A stretch of 7,777 nucleotides of DNA from an uncultured Aeromicrobium sp. (GCF_946221465.1 NZ_CAMJVP010000159.1:1-7777), one strand, 5' to 3'; counted from the stretch's first letter, positions 1-7,777 are shown. The notes: a model not told the origin generated them from the sequence alone. Made by a program: numbers and translations.

Positions 1-462
1 GAATGGCTCGCGCTGAACCGGTGGGTGGACTGGTTGCGCCACACCTACGGACTTCCCGCCAGCGTGCTGCCGCCGTTCTGGCACCACCACCCCGAACTGG
101 TCTGGGAACTCTCCGCGCTGCACCTGCACTGGCTGGGCGCCTACGACCCCGAGCAGAACGCCTCCGCGGCGATCGGCTGGCACCGCGACTTCGCCGACAC
201 CCGCGCCCGCCTCCGGGACTGGGTGGCCGCCTCGGGCACCCGGATCGATCGTGACCGGCCCACCCGGCAGACCACCTGGCCCGGCGAAGAACCCGGACCG
301 CCGGTGGAGGATGTGGTGATCGCCGACCGCGACGCCGAGTTCGTGGAGTTCGTCCAAGCCCAGGTCCGCAGACGCCAGGAGGCCGAGGACGAGTTCTTCG
401 CCAGCCTCGACGACGACCTCGACCTCGATGTTTACCCGACCACCGGGCAGGTGCGGGACTGA
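1..462 (+). CDS. DUF4913 domain protein, 5'-truncated by window edge
   Basis: The reading frame is open from the first base of the window, so the true start lies to the left; 153 residues are visible. An in-frame ATG at 25 exists, but the family-like sequence EWLALNRWVDWL already begins before it, so that ATG is probably internal. Visible features are a tryptophan-, histidine- and leucine-rich core (WLRHTYGLP, PPFWHHHPELVWEL, IGWHRDF) followed by an acidic tail rich in Asp and Glu (FFASLDDDLDLD). This layout fits the DUF4913 family, which is common in actinobacterial plasmids, phages and integrative elements and whose biochemical role is not known to me. It overlaps the next gene by one base (stop TGA 460-462, next ATG 462-464), so the two are probably translated together. 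Together with the recombinase downstream it marks this side as mobile-element DNA. Recognition is from memory of the family pattern only. Confidence 0.75.
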   Translation, partial: EWLALNRWVDWLRHTYGLPASVLPPFWHHHPELVWELSALHLHWLGAYDPEQNASAAIGWHRDFADTRARLRDWVAASGTRIDRDRPTRQTTWPGEEPGPPVEDVVIADRDAEFVEFVQAQVRRRQEAEDEFFASLDDDLDLDVYPTTGQVRD

Positions 463-704
463 TGGGCGGCTACGTGAAGAAGACCGACCGGCGCCGCTAC
501 GAAGACCGCTCCTTCTCCGTCCGGGCCGTGCACCGGGACCAAGCCGACCTGCACAAGCTCGCCGAGGTGCTGATCCGGCTGACCTTGCAGGAGACCGGCC
601 GCAGCCGCGCCGACCGCCGCGCCGCCGAACCACCGGAGACCTACCGCGACCCAGCCGCAGCCCTCCGCTCAGCGGCGAGTGTCGCAGGCCCGTTGGTAGA
701 ATGA
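462..704 (+). CDS. Small basic hypothetical protein of the mobile element
   Basis: This 80-residue protein is strongly charged and Arg-rich. Its N-terminus is basic (GGYVKKTDRRRYEDR), followed by FSVRAVHRDQADLHKLAEVLIRL, which looks like a short beta strand and then an amphipathic helix, and then by a Arg/Ala/Glu-rich tail. The ATG at 462 overlaps the DUF4913 stop codon, which supports both the start and coupled translation. I see no catalytic motif, membrane segment or signal peptide. Small genes of this look (a VRxVxRDxxDLxKLAxxLI-like stretch) are, as I recall, found just upstream of recombinase genes in actinobacterial integrative elements. A DNA-binding or accessory role for excision would fit the position, but that is inference only. 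A candidate promoter for the following leader overlaps its last codons. Confidence 0.65.
   Translation: MGGYVKKTDRRRYEDRSFSVRAVHRDQADLHKLAEVLIRLTLQETGRSRADRRAAEPPETYRDPAAALRSAASVAGPLVE
694..702 (+). promoter_or_regulatory. Candidate extended -10 promoter before the recombinase leader
   Basis: TGG-TAGAAT (694-702) matches an extended -10 element (TGn followed by TAnnnT). No convincing -35 hexamer is seen 16-19 bp upstream, as is usual for extended -10 promoters. A start of transcription about 6-10 bases downstream, near 709, would begin the transcript just before the first stem-loop at 715. The site overlaps the end of the preceding small gene, so the recombinase could be transcribed separately from DUF4913 and its partner. 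Short AT-richer hexamers occur by chance, so this is tentative. Confidence 0.35.
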
Positions 705-888
705 CACCAGCAAGCCTCGCGTACGCGGGGTGTTGTGGTCCCAAACCTCACCCGCACGGGTGGGCAACACGCACCGTGACCCGGTCGGGTCTCGTCCTAC
801 AGCCACACCGATGGCTGCTCTCACGATCAACATCTCCTCCCAGGCGTCTGGGGCGCGAGGGTCGAATCGCGTGAGAGGCAAGGACCCG
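705..888 (+). promoter_or_regulatory. Structured 5' leader of the recombinase gene (stem-loop array)
   Basis: This 184-bp stretch carries no convincing gene but has several inverted repeats that could fold in RNA. (1) 715-720 with 725-730, loop GTAC, around the 10-bp palindrome CGCGTACGCG (718-727). (2) A bulged long hairpin: GTGTTG 730-735 pairs with CAACAC 765-770, enclosing 747-753 paired with 758-764 (loop GCAC) and leaving 736-746 as a one-sided bulge. (3) GACCC 778-782 with GGGTC 787-791. (4) AGCC 801-804 with GGCT 813-816. (5) CGCGA 854-858 with TCGCG 867-871, just before the ribosome binding site. None is followed by a T-run, so a classical intrinsic terminator is unlikely. Structures 1 and 2 compete for G730. 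Control of recombinase expression, or binding sites for a regulator in DNA, are both possible. Confidence 0.45.
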
Positions 889-2727
889 ATGACCACCACT
901 ACGACTGCTACCGATCCAGCCGCCAGCCTGATCGACCCGCCCATCAGCACCGCTGTCGCGATCTCCTACCTGCGGGTCTCCACCCGTGAACAGGCTTCCA
1001 AGGGCGGCACCGACGAAGGCTTCTCCATCCCCGCGCAACGCGACGCGGTGCGCCGCAAAGCCGACCAGCTCGGCGCGGCGATCGTGGAGGAGTTCGTCGA
1101 CGCCGGAGCCTCGGCCAAGTCCGCCGACCGGCCCGACCTGATGCGGATGATCCAGTACGTCAAGACCAACAAGGTCGCCTACTGCATCGTCCACAAGGTC
1201 GACCGGCTCGCCCGCAACCGCGCCGACGACGTGACCATCCACCTCGCCCTCCAACAGGCCGGGGTCATGCTCGTCTCGGCCACGGAGAACATCGACGAGA
1301 CCCCGAGCGGGATGCTGCTGCACGGCATCATGTCCACCATCGCGGAGTTCTACTCCCGCAACCTCGCCACCGAGGTCACCAAGGGCATGACCCAGAAGGC
1401 CATCAGCGGTGGCACCCTCGGCAAGGCCCCCATCGGCTACCTCAACGTCCGCACCCGCGACGACCAAGGCCGCGAGGTCCGCACCGTCGAACTCGACCCC
1501 GAGCGAGCGCCCCTGATCGAGTGGGCGTTCAAGGCCTACGCCTCGGGGAACTGGACCGTCAGCCAGCTCCACGACGAACTCACTTCCCGCGGACTGGTCA
1601 GCCTGCCCACCCCGAAGCGGCCATCGAAGCCGCTGGCGGTCTCCTCGGTACATCGCCTGCTGACCAACCCCTACTACAAGGGCGATGTCGTCTACCGCGG
1701 CACCCGCTACAAGGGCACCCACCGTGCCCTCGTCCCACCCGAGGTCTGGTACCAGGTCCAGTCCGTGCTCACCGCTCACAAGACCGCCGCCGAAGCCACC
1801 CAGGTCCACGACCACTACCTCAAAGGCACCATCCACTGCGGACAATGCGGGTCCCGGCTGATCGTCTCCAACGCCAAGAACCGACACGGCAACGTCTACT
1901 GCTACTTCGTGTGCTCCGGCCGGCACTCCAAACGCACCGACTGCACCCGCGGAGCGATCCTGATCGAAGACGTCGAGAAGCTGATCGAGGACTACTACAC
2001 CCGCGTACAGATCAGCCCCGCCCAGCGCGACGCCCTCTCCGGGATGCTCCACCACGAGTTCGACCGACTCATGGCCGCCGAGACCGACGAACTCGAACGC
2101 CTCACCACTCACCGAGACCGGCTCGAACACGAACAAGACCGGCTCATGCAAGCCCACTACGCCGACGCCATCCCGCTGCCCGTCCTCAAACGAGAACAAG
2201 ACCGCATCCTCGGCGAACTCGACCGCCTCAACCGGCGTATCGACGCCCACCACGGCGACTACGCCGACGCCCGCGCCCACCTCGACGACGCCCTCGGACT
2301 CCTGGCTAACTGCGCCGACATCTACCAACGGTGCGACGACGCCAACCGGCGCCTGTGCAACCAAGCCTTCTTCACCAAGGTCTACATCGACGAAGACAAC
2401 GAACTCCGCGTCGAGAACAACCGGCCCTTCGAGATGCTCCTTGACCCCGAGGTCAACGCCAACGCACTCAACTGGACCCAGAACGGCGACAAGGCCCGAA
2501 CCCCAGCCAACGATTCCATTGGCAAGGGTTCGAGCCTTGTGCGCGGGGTGGAGCTGAGGGGACTCGAACCCCTAACCCCCTGCTTGCAAAGCAGGTGCGC
2601 TACCAATTGCGCCACAGCCCCCGGATTGACTCCGTTCAGACCCGATCGCTGGCCTGCGCCCACGGATCCTGACGTGCCGAGCGGCGACGCAGGAGAGCGA
2701 ACGCTCCGGCACCCGCAGCGACGATGA
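889..2727 (+). CDS. Large serine recombinase (integrase of the element), with host-encoded C-terminal tail
   Basis: This is a site-specific DNA recombinase that would integrate and excise the element through a covalent 5'-phosphoserine intermediate. Numbering from ATG 889 (612 residues): N-terminal resolvase domain about 22-165 with YLRVST (catalytic Ser31, Arg29), DRLAR (Asp105, Arg106, Arg109) and AEFYSRNLA (Glu153); recombinase domain about 178-295 (GKAPIGY, LTNPYYKGDVVYRG); zinc ribbon about 312-355 with Cys317, Cys320, Cys342 and Cys352; coiled coil about 390-455. This is the full large-serine-integrase layout. AAGGA (880-884) precedes ATG 889 closely; GTG 871 is an in-frame alternative, and the frame is open further up to GTG 730, which lies within the stem-loop leader and is unlikely. 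The domain signal fades after about residue 530. From about residue 553 the frame runs antisense through tRNA-Ala and the DLW-39-like gene to TGA 2725-2727, so the last 60 or so residues come from host DNA and are probably not functional. Confidence 0.9.
   Translation: MTTTTTATDPAASLIDPPISTAVAISYLRVSTREQASKGGTDEGFSIPAQRDAVRRKADQLGAAIVEEFVDAGASAKSADRPDLMRMIQYVKTNKVAYCIVHKVDRLARNRADDVTIHLALQQAGVMLVSATENIDETPSGMLLHGIMSTIAEFYSRNLATEVTKGMTQKAISGGTLGKAPIGYLNVRTRDDQGREVRTVELDPERAPLIEWAFKAYASGNWTVSQLHDELTSRGLVSLPTPKRPSKPLAVSSVHRLLTNPYYKGDVVYRGTRYKGTHRALVPPEVWYQVQSVLTAHKTAAEATQVHDHYLKGTIHCGQCGSRLIVSNAKNRHGNVYCYFVCSGRHSKRTDCTRGAILIEDVEKLIEDYYTRVQISPAQRDALSGMLHHEFDRLMAAETDELERLTTHRDRLEHEQDRLMQAHYADAIPLPVLKREQDRILGELDRLNRRIDAHHGDYADARAHLDDALGLLANCADIYQRCDDANRRLCNQAFFTKVYIDEDNELRVENNRPFEMLLDPEVNANALNWTQNGDKARTPANDSIGKGSSLVRGVELRGLEPLTPCLQSRCATNCATAPGLTPFRPDRWPAPTDPDVPSGDAGERTLRHPQRR
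2506..2571. other. Candidate attachment-site junction (element / tRNA-Ala)
   Basis: The element side ends against the 3' end of tRNA-Ala. GGGTTCGAG (2526-2534) and CTCGAACCC (2563-2571) form a 9-bp perfect inverted repeat whose centre falls between 2548 and 2549, exactly at the junction between the tRNA discriminator base and the downstream flank. A few further symmetric positions occur inside (2543-2544 with 2553-2554, 2540 with 2557). The right arm is the T-arm of the tRNA. Two short hairpins abut on the left: GCCAA 2506-2510 with TTGGC 2519-2523, and CAAGG 2523-2527 with CCTTG 2535-2539. Serine-integrase sites are typically 40-50 bp with imperfect symmetry about a 2-bp crossover, which fits in scale. 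The other junction is outside the window, so the crossover base cannot be fixed. Confidence 0.5.
2549..2621 (-). tRNA. tRNA-Ala (anticodon TGC)
   Basis: The minus strand folds into a complete 73-nt cloverleaf. The acceptor stem GGGGCTG pairs with CAGCTCC and carries the G3:U70 wobble pair, the main identity element for alanyl-tRNA synthetase. The D-arm is GCGC-AATTGGTA-GCGC, the anticodon stem CCTGC/GCAGG encloses TTTGCAA (anticodon TGC), and the T-arm is AGGGG-TTCGAGT-CCCCT. The discriminator is A; the next bases are CCC, so the terminal CCA is not fully encoded. The gene is intact although the mobile element abuts its 3' end. It belongs to the usual actinobacterial set of tRNAs downstream of gyrA. 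Confidence 0.97.
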
Positions 2728-2743
2728 TGAGGAGCTTCTTCAT
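2636..2743 (-). CDS. DLW-39-like small membrane-type protein
   Basis: Between the two tRNAs the minus strand encodes 35 residues, starting MKKLLIIVAAGAGAFALL, then a basic patch RRRSARQ, then DPWAQASDRV. A strong Shine-Dalgarno sequence GGAGGG (2750-2755) lies 6 bases before the ATG at 2743, which supports real translation. The layout is one hydrophobic N-terminal segment (about residues 4-18) followed by basic residues and a short acidic/Trp tail. This fits the DLW-39 family, tiny actinobacterial proteins of unknown function that I recall near gyrA and tRNA-Ile/tRNA-Ala; here the name-giving D-L-W reads D-P-W. It is probably a small membrane-anchored protein. It sits 21 bp downstream of tRNA-Ile and 14 bp upstream of tRNA-Ala, so it may share their transcript. 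The recombinase frame overlaps most of it on the other strand. Confidence 0.75.
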   Translation of the reverse strand: MKKLLIIVAAGAGAFALLRRRSARQDPWAQASDRV

Positions 2744-2764
2744 GTCGTTCCCTCCGGTGGGCGG

Positions 2765-2839
2765 TGGGCCTAGCTGGACTTGAACCAGCGACCTCTTCCT
2801 TATCAGGGAAGCGCTCTAACCAAGCTGAGCTATAGGCCC
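2765..2839 (-). tRNA. tRNA-Ile (anticodon GAT)
   Basis: The minus strand gives a complete 75-nt cloverleaf: acceptor stem GGGCCTA/TAGGCCC, D-arm GCTC-AGCTTGGTTA-GAGC, anticodon stem CTTCC/GGAAG around CTGATAA (anticodon GAT), T-arm GCTGG-TTCAAGT-CCAGC, discriminator A. The following bases are CCG, so the 3' CCA is not encoded and must be added by the CCA enzyme. tRNA-Ile followed by tRNA-Ala downstream of gyrA and a DUF3566 gene is a conserved actinobacterial order (ileT-alaT in Mycobacterium). Confidence 0.97.
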
Positions 2840-2852
2840 GCAACAGCGATGA

Positions 2853-2882
2853 ACTCTACCGTACGCGTCCATGCGCCGTCCT
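2853..2882 (-). promoter_or_regulatory. Candidate promoter for the tRNA-Ile / tRNA-Ala transcript
   Basis: On the minus strand TAGAGT (2853-2858) resembles a -10 box and AGGACG (2877-2882) is a weak -35 match, with an 18-bp spacer. Transcription would start near 2846, a few bases before the mature 5' end of tRNA-Ile at 2839. The site lies in the 56-bp gap between the DUF3566 stop codon and tRNA-Ile, which is where such a promoter is expected. No terminator-like hairpin with a T-run is visible in that gap, so read-through from the gyrase cluster is also possible. Confidence 0.3.
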
Positions 2883-2895
2883 CACGGGGTGGGAC

Positions 2896-3831
2896 TCACT
2901 TCGTCTGGTCGGCGAACGTGATCTTGATGCCCCCGATGATCTGTGCTGACAGGTTGTACAGGTGCGCCGCGATGGTCGCGAGCGCCGTCATGAACACCAC
3001 GTTGAGCGCCGAAAGCACGAGGGTCAACCCGACGAGACGGCCGAAGCCGAAGTACTCGGTGACGTCGAATCCGCCCGCATCATCGCTGAGGATGTTGGTG
3101 ACGCTGTCATTGAGCGCCGACCACACGCCGGTCACCTGCAACACGAGCCAGAACACCGAGACCGCGACCACGCCGACGATCATCAAGGCGACCGAGACTA
3201 CGAAGGCCAATCGCGTGACCGACCACGGCTCGATGTACCGCAGGCGCAAAGTCGGCCGATCCGCTGTCGAGACGGCGACGTCGGACTCGACGCGCACGGC
3301 AGGTTTCGCGCGACCGCTCGTGGCGGCCGCATCCGTGCCTGTCGCCGGCTTCTCCACCTGAGCGGGCGTGGCTCTCGTGGTGCGCGGAGCCCCCTCACCC
3401 TTGGACTGCGGGGTCGGCGCATCATCCTTGACCGCCGGGATCACCGCCGTGGTGTCGGGTCCGGCTTTCGTCGTGCGAGCGTACTCATCTTTACTCAGCC
3501 CGCTGAGCGGCTTGCGGGGTCCGCCGGACGCGCCCGTCCCCCCACCGGTCGGACGACTCAATGGCTGACGCGCCGAAACACTCGGCTCCCGCGACGAACC
3601 GCTCTTTGGCTTGGCCGGGCGGGACTGCCGATCCGAGGTCCTGCTCGTCGAGGACGAAGCTGACGGGGACGACGCGGCGGCCTTGTCATCGGAAGCATCC
3701 TGATCCGCCGTCGAGCCCTGGTGAGCTGCCGGGGCGGCGTTCTTCTTCGGCTCGTCGTCCGGCACCCGCGGCATCTGCTGCGTCGGCGCCTCGCCTTGGC
3801 CCGGACCGTTGTCCTCCGGCTTGTCAGTCAC
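2896..3831 (-). CDS. DUF3566 family transmembrane protein
   Basis: The protein has 311 residues from GTG 3831. Residues 1 to about 190 are low-complexity and probably disordered, rich in Ala, Pro, Ser, Thr, Lys and Asp ([18 protein letters not shown]), with scattered basic patches. The DUF3566 domain follows at about 195-308: an amphipathic start ([15 protein letters not shown]), a first membrane helix about 207-231, an acidic loop about 240-260, a second membrane helix about 265-290, and the C-terminal [18 protein letters not shown]. The family is a conserved actinobacterial membrane protein encoded directly after gyrA (Rv0007 in M. tuberculosis); its function is not established to my knowledge. 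The GTG overlaps the gyrA stop (GTGACTGA, 3824-3831), with AAGGGG just upstream, so translation is probably coupled. The frame continues further upstream inside gyrA, but that part is shadow sequence. Confidence 0.88.
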   Translation of the reverse strand: MTDKPEDNGPGQGEAPTQQMPRVPDDEPKKNAAPAAHQGSTADQDASDDKAAASSPSASSSTSRTSDRQSRPAKPKSGSSREPSVSARQPLSRPTGGGTGASGGPRKPLSGLSKDEYARTTKAGPDTTAVIPAVKDDAPTPQSKGEGAPRTTRATPAQVEKPATGTDAAATSGRAKPAVRVESDVAVSTADRPTLRLRYIEPWSVTRLAFVVSVALMIVGVVAVSVFWLVLQVTGVWSALNDSVTNILSDDAGGFDVTEYFGFGRLVGLTLVLSALNVVFMTALATIAAHLYNLSAQIIGGIKITFADQTK

Positions 3832-6373
3832 TGCTCTGCCCCTTGTCGCTCGACACGGTAGCTTCGTCAGCCTGCGACTCGATCTCCTGCTGGGCCACCA
3901 ACTCGGTGTTCCGTGCAATCGTCACCACGCGGTCGTCCCCCTTGAACTTGACGAAGCTCACCCCCATCGTGCCACGCCCCTTGGAGGGAACGCCGGATAC
4001 GAGGCTGCGGGTGACCTGTCCGCTGGCGGTCACACTGATGACATCGTCACTGTCGCGGAGCACGAGACCGCCGACGAGTTCACCGCGGCTCTCGGTGATC
4101 TGCATGGCCTTGATGCCCAGACCACCACGACCCTGGACGCGGTATTCGTCGATCGGGGTCTTCTTGGCGTAGCCGCCGTCGGTGACGGTGAAAACGTAGA
4201 GCTGATCGTCATCGTCGTCGGCGCCGGCCTTGACGACGGTCATCGACAGCAGCTCGTCACCTGGACGGAGTTTCATGCCGGTGACGCCCGAGGTCGCGCG
4301 GCCCATTGGCCGCAGCTGGTCGTCGCTCGCGCGGAAACGGATCGACTGGGCCTTGCGGCTGATCAGCAGAATGTCATCCTCGGGGGACACGAGTTCGGCG
4401 CCGATGAGTTCATCGTCGGGGTCGCGGAAGTTGATCGCGATCACGCCCGACTGGCGCGGGCTGTTGTAATCGGCAAGACGGGTCTTCTTGACCAGCCCCT
4501 TCTTGGTCGCGAGCACGAGGTACGGAGCCTGGTCGTAGTCGCGGATCGCGAGGACCTGCGCGATCTCCTCGTCGGGCTGGAAGCTCAGCAGACCGGCCAC
4601 ATGTCCACCGCGGGCGTCCCGGCCACCCTCGGGAAGGTGGTAGGCCTTGGCGCGGTAGACCCGCCCGGCCGTGGTGAAGAACAGGATCCAGTGATGGCTC
4701 GTCGTTGCGAAGACATGGGCCACGGAGTCCTCACCGCGCAGTGACGCGCCGCGAACACCCTTGCCGCCGCGGTTCTGCACGCGATACAGGTCGGTCTTCG
4801 TGCGTTTCGCGTAGCCGCCCTTGGTGATCGTGACGACGACCTCCTCGTCGGGGATGAGGTCTTCGTCGGACAGGTCGCCGTCCGCCGGGATGATCCTGGT
4901 GCGACGGTCGTCGCCGTACTTCTCGACGATCTCGGCGAGCTCCTCACTCACGATCTGCCGCTGCCGCGCCTCGCTCTCCAGGATCGCCTTGAGTTCGGCG
5001 ATCTCGGCCTCGATCCTGGCCAGATCGTCGACGATCTTCTGGCGCTCCAGGGCGGCCAGGCGCCGCAACTGCATGTCGAGGATCGCGCCGGCCTGGATGT
5101 CGTCGATCTCCAGCAGCGACTTGAGTCCCTCACGGGCCTCCTCGACCGTCGGGCTCCGGCGGATGAGCGCGATGACCTCGTCGAGATGATCGAGCGCCTT
5201 GGCCAGGCCGCGCAGCACGTGGGCGCGCTTCTCGGCCTCCCGCAGGCGGTGCCGCGTGCGCCTCTGGATGACCTCGATCTGATGGTGGATCCAGTTGAGG
5301 ACGAAGCCGTCGAGGGTCAGCGTGCGCGGCACATCGTCGACGAGGGCGAGCATGTTCGCGCTGAAGTTGCTCTGCAGCTCGGTGAACTTATACAGGTTGT
5401 TCAACACCACCCGCGCCACCGCGTCACGGCGGATCTCGATGACGATGCGCCGCCCCACGCGAGAGCTCGATTCATCGCGCAGATCCGCGATCCCCTGGAG
5501 CCGGCCGGTGTTGACGAGGTCGGCGATCTTGCGCATCAGCGCATCGGGGTTGACCTGGTACGGCAGCTCGGTGATGACGAGCTGCATCTTGCCCTTGGTG
5601 TCCTCCTCGATCGTGACGACCGCGCGCATCGTGACCGAGCCCCGGCCGGTGCGGTACATGTCCTCGATGCCCTTGGTGCCGACGATGAGCCCGTGGGTGG
5701 GGAAGTCCGGGCCCTTGATGCGTTCCATGAGCGCCTCGAGCAGTTCCTCATTCGAGGCGTCGGGATGCTCCAGTGCCCACTGCACACCCGCGGCGACCTC
5801 GCGGAGGTTGTGCGGAGGGATGTTGGTGGCCATGCCGACCGCGATGCCCGCCGAGCCGTTGACGAGCAGGTTGGGTATCCGTGCCGGCAGAACCGTGGGC
5901 TCCTGGGAGCGTCCGTCGTAGTTGGGCTTGAAGTCGACGGTCTCCTGCTCGATGTCACGGACCATCTCCATGGCGATCGGCGCGAGCTTGCACTCGGTAT
6001 ACCGCATGGCGGCCGCCGGATCGTCACCCGGTGAACCGAAGTTGCCCTGCCCGGAGATCATCGGCGCACGCATCACCCACGGCTGGGCGAGACGTACCAG
6101 AGTGTCGTAGATCGCGCTGTCACCGTGCGGGTGGTATTGACCCATCACATCACCGACGATGCGGCTGCACTTGGAGAAGCCCCGGTCCGGGCGGTACCCG
6201 CCGTCGTACATCGCATAGAGCACCCGGCGGTGCACCGGCTTGAGGCCATCGCGCACATCGGGAAGAGCGCGCGACACGATCACGCTCATGGCGTAGTCGA
6301 TGTACGAGCGCTGCATCTCGTCGTGCAACTCGACCGGCTCGATCCGATCGCCTTCGAGGGGGGTGTCAGTCAC
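3824..6373 (-). CDS. gyrA: DNA gyrase subunit A
   Basis: GyrA is the DNA breakage-reunion subunit of the A2B2 gyrase that introduces negative supercoils. It has 849 residues from GTG 6373, with GAGG (6381-6384) 7 bases upstream. The breakage-reunion domain spans about 1-500: [12 protein letters not shown] near the N-terminus, catalytic Tyr125 in AAMRYTE, and the quinolone-binding segment [10 protein letters not shown] with Ser86 and Asp90 at the positions of E. coli Ser83 and Asp87, both of the susceptible type. The long coiled coil and hydrophobic [18 protein letters not shown] lie at about 375-480. The C-terminal DNA-wrapping beta-pinwheel begins near 508 and has its GyrA box as QNRGGKG (533-539), with a degenerate repeat QGRGGLG near 747-753. 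A run of Asp occurs at 719-723. It lies 77 bp after gyrB and overlaps the DUF3566 start by 8 bp. Confidence 0.98.
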   Translation of the reverse strand: MTDTPLEGDRIEPVELHDEMQRSYIDYAMSVIVSRALPDVRDGLKPVHRRVLYAMYDGGYRPDRGFSKCSRIVGDVMGQYHPHGDSAIYDTLVRLAQPWVMRAPMISGQGNFGSPGDDPAAAMRYTECKLAPIAMEMVRDIEQETVDFKPNYDGRSQEPTVLPARIPNLLVNGSAGIAVGMATNIPPHNLREVAAGVQWALEHPDASNEELLEALMERIKGPDFPTHGLIVGTKGIEDMYRTGRGSVTMRAVVTIEEDTKGKMQLVITELPYQVNPDALMRKIADLVNTGRLQGIADLRDESSSRVGRRIVIEIRRDAVARVVLNNLYKFTELQSNFSANMLALVDDVPRTLTLDGFVLNWIHHQIEVIQRRTRHRLREAEKRAHVLRGLAKALDHLDEVIALIRRSPTVEEAREGLKSLLEIDDIQAGAILDMQLRRLAALERQKIVDDLARIEAEIAELKAILESEARQRQIVSEELAEIVEKYGDDRRTRIIPADGDLSDEDLIPDEEVVVTITKGGYAKRTKTDLYRVQNRGGKGVRGASLRGEDSVAHVFATTSHHWILFFTTAGRVYRAKAYHLPEGGRDARGGHVAGLLSFQPDEEIAQVLAIRDYDQAPYLVLATKKGLVKKTRLADYNSPRQSGVIAINFRDPDDELIGAELVSPEDDILLISRKAQSIRFRASDDQLRPMGRATSGVTGMKLRPGDELLSMTVVKAGADDDDDQLYVFTVTDGGYAKKTPIDEYRVQGRGGLGIKAMQITESRGELVGGLVLRDSDDVISVTASGQVTRSLVSGVPSKGRGTMGVSFVKFKGDDRVVTIARNTELVAQQEIESQADEATVSSDKGQSSD

Positions 6374-6450
6374 TGTCGAACCTCATGGAAAGAGTGATGG
6401 CGGGCCGCCGCTGATGGTGCGCCGAACCGGTCACCGAATGGACGAAAAGG

Positions 6451-7777
<1,327 letters not shown>

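Noticed and set aside
730..888. Upstream start of the recombinase at GTG 730
   Set aside because: This N-terminal extension covers the stem-loop leader, has no ribosome binding site that I can see, and has no resemblance to recombinase N-termini. ATG 889 with AAGGA is preferred; GTG 871 remains possible.
748..2364. A 538-residue open frame on the minus strand opposite the recombinase
   Set aside because: It is Val/Gly/Ala-rich with no domain pattern and lies exactly antisense to a clear serine recombinase. It is a typical high-GC shadow.
2382..2843. A 153-residue minus-strand frame across both tRNAs
   Set aside because: Its sequence (SSAWLERFPDKEEVAGSSPA) is simply translated tRNA-Ile and tRNA-Ala. 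The real coding sequence in this span is the 35-residue frame with its own ribosome binding site.
2780..3361. Plus-strand frame opposite tRNA-Ile and the DUF3566 gene
   Set aside because: It begins inside antisense tRNA and shows no domain. The opposite strand carries a well-supported membrane protein.
3809..4744. 311-residue plus-strand frame opposite gyrA, and other long plus-strand frames at 5186-6034 and 6812-7684
   Set aside because: They are antisense to unmistakable gyrA and gyrB and follow from the codon bias of those genes.
6374..6450. Possible regulatory structure in the gyrB-gyrA gap (GGCGGGCCGCC at 6399-6409)
   Set aside because: The near-palindrome has a one-base centre and cannot form a stable hairpin at full length. 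In 77 bp of GC-rich DNA it is not convincing beyond the gyrA ribosome binding site.

Overview
The window is high-GC, gene-dense DNA from an actinomycete (Actinomycetota). This rests on the order gyrB-gyrA-DUF3566 protein-tRNA-Ile-tRNA-Ala, a gyrase subunit pair of actinobacterial type (GyrB ending in [10 protein letters not shown]), and a DLW-39-like micro-gene between the two tRNAs. The GyrA sequence around the quinolone pocket ([11 protein letters not shown]) looks more like Streptomyces or Propionibacteriales than Mycobacterium, but I cannot name a genus. In actinomycetes this block normally lies close to the replication origin, after dnaA-dnaN-recF.

Right part (about 2549-7777), read on the minus strand from right to left: the C-terminal two thirds of gyrB (cut by the window edge), a 77-bp gap, complete gyrA, a membrane-anchored DUF3566 protein that overlaps the gyrA stop codon by 8 bp, tRNA-Ile(GAT), a 35-codon DLW-39-like gene that was found by reading the sequence between the tRNAs, and tRNA-Ala(TGC). 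This is conserved chromosomal backbone.

Left part (1 to about 2548), read on the plus strand: one end of an integrated mobile element. It carries a DUF4913 protein (cut by the window edge), a small basic protein whose start overlaps the DUF4913 stop, a 184-bp leader with a candidate promoter and a run of stem-loops, and a large serine recombinase that points at the 3' end of tRNA-Ala. The tRNA is intact, so the element appears to have integrated at or just beyond its 3' end.

The most interesting point is the junction. The recombinase reading frame has no stop inside the element. It runs antisense through tRNA-Ala and most of the DLW-39 gene, so its last roughly 60 residues are written by the host chromosome. 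An imperfect inverted repeat (9-bp arms) is centred exactly on the tRNA-Ala 3' end, as expected for a serine-integrase attachment site. One arm is the T-arm of the tRNA and the other lies in the element side. I did not find a wholly new defence or metabolic system; the novelty is in this junction and in the structured leader upstream of the recombinase.
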